DNA from: Rana temporaria
Taxonomy: Eukaryota; Chordata; Amphibia; Anura; Ranidae
DNA length: 64,000 nucleotides
Direction of reading: 5' to 3'
NCBI RefSeq assembly: GCF_905171775.1
Contig: NC_053490.1
Location: 155,564,469 to 155,628,468 of the forward strand
In this document: positions 58,030 to 64,000 of the stretch, in pieces
Numbering within the stretch: the stretch's first letter is position 1
How the letters are laid out: every line of letters starts with the position of its first letter
Program-made: the position numbers and the translations under genes
Notes under the pieces: generated by a model
What the model was told of the DNA's origin: nothing
The model's database searches: none
What the model saw: the letters and a program-made list of their open reading frames with translations, nothing else

Positions 58030-58041
58030 AAAATGAAAAAA
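58030..58041 (+). pseudogene. MADF gene exon 1, last bases and splice donor
   Basis: Twelve bases complete exon 1 before the donor GTAAGT at 58042-58047. The phase left over (one base) fits the exon 2 start at 61503. Confidence 0.65.
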
Positions 58042-58075
58042 GTAAGTACAAACCCTCATGTAACCCCTAGTCTAA

Positions 58076-58150
58076 TCCTAATCCCACTTTTTCTAGTCCA
58101 AATCCCACTTTTTCTAGTCATAATCACACTTTTTCTAGTCCTAATCCTAA
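58076..58150 (+). repeat. Minisatellite block 1, TAATCCCACTTTTTCTAGTCC
   Basis: About three units of a 21-bp repeat (core CCCACTTTTTCTAGTCC), cut off by the LINE fragment at about 58150. Confidence 0.9.
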
Positions 58151-58578
58151 AACCATGGGAATCAATCTCGCCTTCACGGAGATCCCTTCATTGGTTGCCA
58201 GTAAAAGACTGAATCACTTTCAAGGCACTCTGCCTAATACATAAGTGTATTCAAGGCAACGCCCCCCAATATCTATGCGAAAAAATAAAAGCCCATAACC
58301 CCAATCGCATTCTGCAATCCACCAATCAAAACCTCCTCCAGATACCCAAGGCCAGATACAAGTCCAAAGGAGATCGAAGATTTGCAGTCCAGGGACCTCG
58401 CCTGTGGAATGCACTACCAACCACCATCCGACTGGAGTCGGACCACTTGGCCTTCAGGAGAAAGATTAAAACCATCTCTTCTGAGGTCAAGGGGTGCCTT
58501 ACCCATGAAATGGATACAGCGCCCAGAGGCGATTCAGTTCGCATGTGTTGCGCTTTACAAGTCTCTCTCACTCTCTAA
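58150..58578 (+). pseudogene. LINE (CR1/L2-type) reverse transcriptase C-terminus
   Basis: The plus-strand frame from about 58171 reads SLHWLPVKD, stop (TGA at 58210-58212), then ITFKALCLIHKCIQGNAPQYL and QGPRLWNALPTTIRLES. HWLPV and PRLWNALP are signature phrases of the C-terminal end of CR1/L2-group reverse transcriptases. About 130 residues remain with one stop. The fragment sits exactly between two blocks of the same 21-bp minisatellite, so it either inserted into the array or is a part of a larger amplified unit. No poly(A) or TSD was found. Confidence 0.8.
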
Positions 58579-58875
58579 TCCCACTTTTTCTAGTCATAAT
58601 CCCACTTTTTCTAGTCATAATCCCACTTTTTCTAGTCCTAATTCCACTTTTCTAGTCCAAATTCCACTTTTTCTAGTCCTAATCCCACTTTTTCTAGTCC
58701 TAATCCCACTTTTTCTAGTCCTAATCCCACTTTTTCTAGTCCAAATCCCACTTTTTCTAGTCCTAATCCCACTTTTTCTAGTCATAATCCCACTTGTTCT
58801 AGTCCTAATCCCACTTTTTCTAGTCCAAATCCCACTTTTTCTAGTCCTAATCCCACTTTTTCTAGTCCTTTTACT
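58578..58875 (+). repeat. Minisatellite block 2, same 21-bp unit
   Basis: About 14 units of TCCCACTTTTTCTAGTCCTAA, which alternates TAGTCC/TAGTCA. The open frame here is a repeat artefact. Confidence 0.95.
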
Positions 58876-58894
58876 ACTCGTAGATGTGGATCTC

Positions 58895-59578
58895 TGACTA
58901 TTCTAAGTGAGATTATGACTATTTGAAGTGGGATTATGACTATTTAAAGTGGGATTATGATTATGGGGGTGGGATTATGACTATTTAAAGTGGGATTATG
59001 ACTATGGGGGTGGGATTATGACTAGAAAAAGTGGGATTAGGACTAGAAAAAGTGGGATTATGACTATGGGGGTGGGATTATGACTATGTGGGTGGGATTA
59101 TGACTATTTAAAGTGGGATTATGACTATGGGGCTGGGATTATGACTATTTAAATTGGGATTATGACTATTTTAAGTGGGATTATGACTATGGGGGTGGGA
59201 TAATGACTATTTTAAGTGGGATTATGACTATGGGGGTGGTATTATGACTATTTAAAGTGGTATTATGACTTTGGGGGTGGGATTATGACTATGGGGGTGA
59301 GATTATGACTATTTAAAGTGGGATTATGACTATGGGGGTGGGATTATGACTATGGGGGTGGGATTATGACTATTTAAAGTGGGATTATGACTATGGGGGC
59401 GGGATTATGACTATTTAAAGTGGTATTATGACTATGGGGGTGGGATTATGACTATTTTAAGTGGGATTATGACTATGGGGGTGGAATAATGACTATTTTA
59501 AGTGGGATTATGACTATTTAAAGTGGGATTATGACTATGGGGGTGGGATTATGACTATTTAAAGTGGGATTATGACTA
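58895..59578 (-). repeat. Minisatellite block 3, inverted orientation
   Basis: About 33 units of 20-21 bp, GGGATTATGACTATTTAAAGT alternating with GGGATTATGACTATGGGGGT. Two units at about 59013-59055 (GACTAGAAAAAGTGGGATTA) are the exact reverse complement of the block 2 unit, showing that the array changes direction near 58880. Confidence 0.95.
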
Positions 59579-59843
59579 CTATAATAGTCAGAATCCTCAA
59601 TATAATACTCCTAATTATATGAAGAATAGTCATATTTACTAATAGTATTCTTAAACGAACTTATAATAGTCCAAGTCACATCCCTATTAGTCCCATACCT
59701 CTACCTTAATGGTTAATGTTTATACATATATAATGGAATAATTTTTGAAAAAAATATACCAAAATGTTCGAGAGTGAATTTCTAAAAAGACGCCAGTGTT
59801 GCATTGATATATTTAATACCACACTAGAATATCACATACATCT
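59579..59843. other. AT-rich intronic spacer
   Basis: Part of MADF intron 1; nothing recognised. Confidence 0.45.
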
Positions 59844-59846
59844 TAT

Positions 59847-60536
59847 GGGCCAGATTCACAAAAGGGATACAACGGCATATCTCCTGATACGCCGTCGTAT
59901 CCCTGTTTCTATCTATGCGACTGATTCATAGAATCAGTTAGGCATAGATATCCCTAAGATCCGACAGGTGTAATAGTTTTACACTGTCGGATCTTAGGAT
60001 GCAGTACCGCGGCTGCCGCTGGGGGGAGTTTGCGTCGTAAACCAGCGTCGGGTATGCAAATTAGGAGTTACGGCGGATCCCCGACGGATTTTCGCGTTCG
60101 CTACGTCGCCGCTAGTCTAGTTTCCCGTCACAAAGTTAGTCGTCGTTTTAGGTGCCCTAACTTTAGTCAGCAAATGTATTGCTGTCTAAAGTATGGCCGT
60201 CGTTCCCGCGTCGAAATTTAAAATTTAACGTCGTTTGCGTAACACGTCCGGGATAACGGAAGTACGCTACACGCGTCGCCATTCGAAAAAATTACATCAC
60301 GGCGCGCAAAGCACGGCGGGAGTTAGGAAACGGAGCATGCGCAGTAGGTCCGGCGCGGGAGCGCGTCTAATTTAAATGGCACACGCCCATTTGAATTGGC
60401 CCGCCTTGCGCCGGAGGCCGCGGGCGTAGTTTTCATTGCAAGTGCTTTGTGAATCAGGTACTTGCGATGAAAACTTGCGGCGGTGTAACGTAACTACGAT
60501 ACGTTACGCCGCCGCGATTCTACGTGAATCTGGCCC
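59847..60536. mobile_element. GGGCCAGATTCAC-family MITE in Harbinger
   Basis: TIRs GGGCCAGATTCAC / GTGAATCTGGCCC; flanks TAT and TAA. Interior as in other copies. Confidence 0.82.
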
Positions 60537-60592
60537 TAAGCTTTTAATGAAAGTATTACTCTCAACTATAGTGAAGCTTGTCAATTTAAACT

Positions 60593-61469
60593 TTAAATCA
60601 TATCTTCCTGCCAACTCACTGCCCCGGCAGGACTCATAAAGTAGTCCGCAAATTCATCCCTAATTGAGAAACCCACTCTTGGACCACGAACATGAAGAAA
60701 ATCTGCAGGTTCCATATTGTTTGCCAATGTATCCTCAAAATTTACTCCATCTCTCTCTCGTACTAAATTATGTAGCACACATGCAGCCTTTACTACCTAT
60801 GCTGCATTCTCTATTTTAAGGTTAATTGGTTTTACAAAGATTTGCCATTTGTTCGATAGTATACCAAAAGCACATTCTACCAGTCGACGTGCCCGACACA
60901 GCCTATAATTAAATATCCTCTTTCGTGTATCAAGATTTCTCATTGAGAATGGCTTCATTAGATGTTCGTGAATAGCAAATGCATCATCGGCTACAAAAAC
61001 AAATGGCATATCTGGTCCTTCTGTTCCGGGCAGGGGTTGGTTGTCAGGCAAATCTAGTTCATTAGATGCCAGTTTTTTTCCAAATTTACTATGCTGGAAA
61101 ACACCAGAGTCTGCACTGCTTCCGAAAGATACAATATCAACATAAAGAAATTTATAGTCTGCATCGACCACAGCCAATAGAACTATCAAAAAATACTTTT
61201 TATAATTAAAAAATTGACTTCCACTATGGCATGGTTTTATTAACCTAATATGTTTTCCGTCAATAGCTCCTAAACCGTTTTGAAACTTAGTTTTCATCCA
61301 AAAACGCTGGGCAATATCTTCCCATTTTTCTTTGTTTGGAATTGGCATGAATCTACATTTCAGGGTCCATATTGCATCACATGTTTGCTTCACAATTTCA
61401 CTTATAGTTGAGATTCCAATTCGAAATTCATATTGCAGTGATGAATAACTATTCCCTGTGGCAAGATAT
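60593..61469 (-). CDS. Transposase exon 3 (catalytic core)
   Basis: Starts YLATGNSYSSLQYEFRIG after the acceptor CAG, contains all three DDE residues, has a TAG at 60797-60799, and ends SWQEDMI then TGA at 60593-60595. It lies wholly in intron 1 of the opposite-strand MADF gene. Confidence 0.87.
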
Positions 61470-63830
61470 CTGTAAAAAGAAAATTATATAATTTAATTAC
61501 AGTGAAAACCATCAAGATGCGGTGGAAAACATTACGTGATAATTACAGACGTGAACATCTCCGTCAACAAAATGTTCGTAGTGGATCGGAGCAAAAGTTT
61601 CACGGACATACTGCCATTATGCAAAGCTCCAGTTCTTGAAGCCGGTCATGCAGCAGAGACGGTAAGCATACTTAAACCTTGTTCAAAAATGTTCTTATTA
61701 ACTAAAGTAATGAAATTACCATGTAGCATAGTATAACCTTCTTTATTTTCAATTTGGGCAGAACTGAAAGCAATTTCAGCTCCGACAACAGTGAGGAAGA
61801 GGAGCAAGACCGTGAACCCCTTACTAGTGAGACTAATGAAACACAGGAATTGGATAATGAAGATCTCGATGACACTGTACAGCCACCCAAAAAGAGGGGA
61901 ACGTACAGAAAAAAACGAATAAAGAACAAAATGTAGAATTCCTAGAGGTAGTAAAAAATCTAATTTCCGCCCAAAAGAGCTAAAGCAGCGAAATGCTCAC
62001 CTTTTTTAAAAGCCTTATGCCACAGGTGGACAAAGTGGATCCTTCGCTACTCTGTGATCTACAAGTGGACATGATTCGACAAGTGCAAAATTATCAACAT
62101 AAAACAGCGGACCTGTCCACAGCTGGTCGCCCCCCGACCCTTGGAAGTCAACCACCATGGAGGATATGGTCACCAAAATCCTGAAACTTCTTATAGTCAT
62201 CCAATGTCATACCAGCCACACTCAAAATGTTATGCCAAACAACCCCCAATATAATTTAAGGCCACAAACTGGACACTATGAATTCCCCCCCAATATTCTC
62301 AGATGAAACATCCTCCTCCTCCTCCTCCTATTCCTCCTCGTCCATCTAGTTCCCAAGAGGAATCCCACCTGCAGCAACTCTATTATCAAGAGCCGTAAAT
62401 TTGGTTTATAATTCTTGGAAAGTGATATTTTTTAGTTTTTTTTGTCAACATTCTATACAGTTGACATTTTTGTTTAAAATGTTGTGGAATCTAAAGATTA
62501 CATTGAATATTTTCTTTCAAAAAGTTCAGATATATTGATGTGTTTTAGATAGTTATTCTCTTTTTTGGTCAAAAATAAACATATGTACCAGAAATTTGGG
62601 TACATTTGTGGCTTAAGTTGTTTCAAATAGCCAACAAGGCATTTAATTTGGGTGAATTTAAACCTGAAAATTACTTTATATAGATGCATTTCTTTTCTAA
62701 ATGTGGACATTTTGTATTTTGAATAATAAAAATATTGACAAATGTTCAATTACCTAAAATAAATCTTTGGTTTCCAAAAAACTGATTTTGTTATTGTATT
62801 CTGCATTGTTACTAAAAAATAAAATTCCAATATACAATTACCGTAACATTATAAGTAAGCGTTCGCATGGTGAGATTGCATCCCTGCAATTAGTATCCTG
62901 TCTTGACAAGAATGGTGTCAGAAGATCAAGAAGAAAGTCAAATCTATAAAAAAAATATAATTGGGGTTAAAATTGAAGATTGTGAGAAGTGTGATTAGGG
63001 TAAGCTTAGGAATTTGGGACTATAGGAAGGGGATTTATGAGTATTATAAGTGGGTTTGGAAAAAATAAAGTGAGATTAGGAGTATTACAAGCGGGATTAT
63101 GTTTTCTATCGATCCAAATCAATAACCCTAACCCTAATACCGCTAATTAAAGATAGAAATCAATAACCCTAACCCTAATCCCGCTAATAAGAGATCCAAA
63201 TCAATAACCCTAACCCTAATCCCGCTAATTAAAGATAAAAATCAATAACCCTAACCCTAATCCCGCTAATTAGAGATCCAAATCAATATCCCTAACCCCG
63301 CTAATTAAAGATAGAAATTAATAACCCTAACCCTAATCCCGCTAATTAGAGATCCAAATCAATAACCCTAACCCTAATCCCGCTAATTAAAGATAGAAAT
63401 CAATAATCCTATTCCCTAATCCCGCTAATTAGAGATAGAAATCAATAACCCTAACCCTAATCCCGCTAATTAGAGTTTAAGGTTAAGCTTAAGGATTTGT
63501 AACAAGTGGCAGTAGGATTATGTTTCAGGAGTTTTGTTTTGGAGTAGGAGGGGTGGGATTAGGGGTTTTGAATGCAAGAACTGGATGATGGACTACAGGG
63601 ACTGGCTTGGAGAAGTAGGATATTTTTACTTACGTTGTGATGCTCATCCGAGTATAATTTCGGAATTTATCAGGGTGCTCTCTCAGTTCACGATAAAGTA
63701 GTACAAATTGTCCTCTCTCAGAATGCATTTGGTGGATGGGATGAACCCAAAAGCGACATTGCGGTCTCTGTTGGAGAATACGTTGCCAAACATGTATCAC
63801 AAACAACAAAAGCAGCTCATAATACTCCAT
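60593..63830 (-). CDS. PIF/Harbinger DDE transposase, three exons, one in-frame stop
   Basis: HARBI1-like (DDE_Tnp_4) transposase that cuts at TWA sites, working with the MADF partner. Predicted exons: 63830-63634 (MEYYELLLLFVIHVWQRIL, ending RMSIT), 62943-62842 (FDFLLDLLTPFLSRQDTN, ending RLLIML), and 61469-60593. Donors GTAAGT and GTAATT and both TAG/CAG acceptors are present, and both split codons (Thr66, Arg100) close in frame. Catalytic residues by position: D170 (GAIDGKHIRL), D261 (FVADDAFAIHEHLMKPF) and E298 (RRLVECAFGIL), all intact. TAG at 60797-60799 interrupts the frame at codon 324, after which VLHNLVRERDG and the C-terminus continue for 67 residues. About 391 codons in all, near family length. 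Introns hold the MADF exons and a satellite. Confidence 0.85.
61470..61502. promoter_or_regulatory. Back-to-back splice acceptors
   Basis: 33 bp hold a minus-strand acceptor (TTTTTACAG, ending 61470) and a plus-strand acceptor (TTAATTACAG, ending 61502). Each strand uses this AT-rich stretch as its pyrimidine-rich tract. Confidence 0.65.
61503..61661 (+). pseudogene. MADF gene exon 2
   Basis: MRWKTLRDNYRREHLRQQNV is the second half of a MADF domain. A shift at the AAAA run near 61595 is needed to reach YAKLQFLKPVMQQR, the typical end. The donor GTAAGC follows at 61662. Confidence 0.75.
61762..62400 (+). pseudogene. MADF gene exon 3 with BESS motif
   Basis: TESNFSSDNSEEEEQDREP acidic linker, KKRGTYRKKRIKNK basic patch, TAG, then in another frame FFKSLMPQVDKVDPSLLCDL (61999-62060), which fits the BESS protein-interaction motif. 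A CCTCCT repeat near 62313 follows. Confidence 0.68.
62842..62943 (-). CDS. Transposase exon 2 (short)
   Basis: 102 bp between TTTATAG acceptor and GTAATT donor, coding LLDLLTPFLSRQDTNCRDAI and PCERLLIML, the usual helical segment before the YLATG motif. Too short to appear as a long frame. Confidence 0.82.
63118..63475. repeat. 41-bp satellite with telomere-like CCCTAACCCTAA
   Basis: About nine units of 41 bp (core AATAACCCTAACCCTAATCCC, then GCTAATTAGAGATCC or GCTAATTAAAGATAG). Two CCCTAA units per monomer match the vertebrate telomere repeat. Located in transposase intron 1. Confidence 0.93.
63634..63830 (-). CDS. Transposase exon 1
   Basis: ATG at 63828-63830; 65 codons plus two bases before GTAAGT. 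FWVHPIHQMHSERGQFVLLY then LREHPDKFRNYTRMSIT is the classic N-terminus of Harbinger transposases (HPI...FHxLYxELRxxPxKFxxYxRMS). Upstream sequence runs to the window end. Confidence 0.85.
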
Positions 63831-63839
63831 CTTCTCCTT

Positions 63840-64000
63840 GTACTATTTCCTTTACGAAAATACAGGATGTAGACAGGATATGATGTCAGGGGGTGATGTT
63901 TCTTTTAAAAGCTGACGCTTGAAAAACTTGTTAAAAACGCTGTAATAATGCATGAGCGTTAGTGATATTTTTACTGCAAACGTGGTAAAATTGCGGTAAA
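63840..64000. other. Probable Harbinger right subterminal region
   Basis: Transposase 5' leader followed by AACGCTGTAATAATGC and GTGGTAAAATTGCGGTAAA, words similar to the left subterminal region and to the MITE at 30042. The terminus itself is beyond the window. Confidence 0.45.

Larger units (their letters stand above)
51844..62400 (+). pseudogene. Harbinger MADF/BESS (Myb/SANT-like) protein gene, split and frameshifted
   Basis: In Harbinger elements this protein binds the transposon DNA and carries the transposase into the nucleus. Exon 1 starts at ATG 51844 (MQESSSRQMQ) and holds the MADF start EEFIESMRNHPELWD. It runs to 52064, is cut by the retrotransposon, and resumes at 58030-58041 before a GTAAGT donor. 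Exon 2 is 61503-61661 (MRWKTLRDNYRRE, the MADF core). Exon 3 starts at 61762 after CAG, with an acidic linker, a KKR-rich basic patch and a BESS-like motif. Splice phases agree. Damage: 7-T run shift near 51980, A-run shift near 61595, TAG at 61934-61936 and TAA at 61981-61983. Whether any shift is an assembly error is open. Confidence 0.75.
51482..64000. mobile_element. Large two-gene PIF/Harbinger transposon (right end outside window)
   Basis: The left terminus GGCCCCTTTCACA follows TAA (51479-51481). It encodes a MADF/BESS protein on + and a DDE transposase on -, the two proteins characteristic of autonomous vertebrate Harbinger elements. It is swollen by a Ty3/gypsy insertion (52065-58024), minisatellites, a LINE scrap and a MITE. 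Without the retrotransposon at least 6.5 kb remain. The sequence near 63,940 (AACGCTGTAATAATGC...GCGGTAAA) resembles the left subterminal AGCGCTGTAATACCGC at about 51,727 and suggests the right end is near. The left end could instead be an abutting MITE; the right TIR would decide. Confidence 0.75.

Noticed and set aside
59760..59845. ATGTTCGAGAGTG as the first exon of the MADF gene
   Set aside because: The true first exon is better explained at 51844, with MADF signature residues and matching splice phase.
63118..63475. CRISPR-like regular repeat array
   Set aside because: Continuous satellite without unique spacers, in a vertebrate context.

Overview
This window looks like repeat-dominated intergenic DNA from a large-genome vertebrate. 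The mix of Tc1, hAT, PIF/Harbinger, piggyBac-type and Tx1/L1 elements, sushi-like chromovirus LTR elements, and hundreds of bp of CpG-rich miniature transposons (MITEs) is most like an anuran amphibian, perhaps a ranid frog. That assignment is inference from repeat style. I found no host protein-coding gene, rRNA, intact tRNA or CRISPR array. Every long coding signal belongs to a mobile element.

Layout. 1-7.3 kb: a decayed Tx1/L1 LINE split by MITEs. 8.4-12.2 kb: small DNA transposons and AT-rich spacer. 12.2-14.7 kb: a Tc1 relic carrying a MITE and a solo chromovirus LTR, each with its own target-site duplication (TSD). 16.3-22.1 kb: MITEs, a small hAT element, a second LINE relic, and a palindromic element with tandem repeats. 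24-31.7 kb: TTAA-type MITEs and a 5'-truncated LINE with poly(A) tail and a 13-bp TSD. 35-40 kb: nested MITEs, a tRNA-derived SINE split by a MITE, and a fold-back Tc1 derivative. 40.7-43.2 kb: a 2.4-kb non-autonomous hAT element with a perfect 8-bp TSD. 46.3-49.1 kb: a TTAA element holding two other elements.

The most informative region is 51,482-64,000. I read it as one large PIF/Harbinger transposon whose right end lies beyond the window. It starts at a GGCCCCTTTCACA terminus next to TAA and carries two genes on opposite strands: a MADF/BESS (Myb/SANT-like) protein on + and a three-exon HARBI1-like DDE transposase on -. The genes are interlocked. Transposase exon 3 lies in the first MADF intron, MADF exons 2-3 lie in transposase intron 2, and the two 3' splice sites face apart across only 33 bp. 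The first MADF exon has been split by a near-pristine 5,960-bp Ty3/gypsy chromovirus (52,065-58,024), with LTRs that look identical, an ACATC TSD, and a primer-binding site complementary to its own predicted RNA 5' end. The Harbinger introns also hold two minisatellites, one of which flips orientation and one of which carries telomere-like CCCTAA units, plus a LINE fragment and another MITE.

Two short MITEs (265-680 and 30,042-30,456) share the Harbinger terminus and TAA target. A family of nine GGCC-GTACACACG MITEs is similar in ends and target. A plausible reading is that this element, or a relative, mobilised many of the short repeats seen here.
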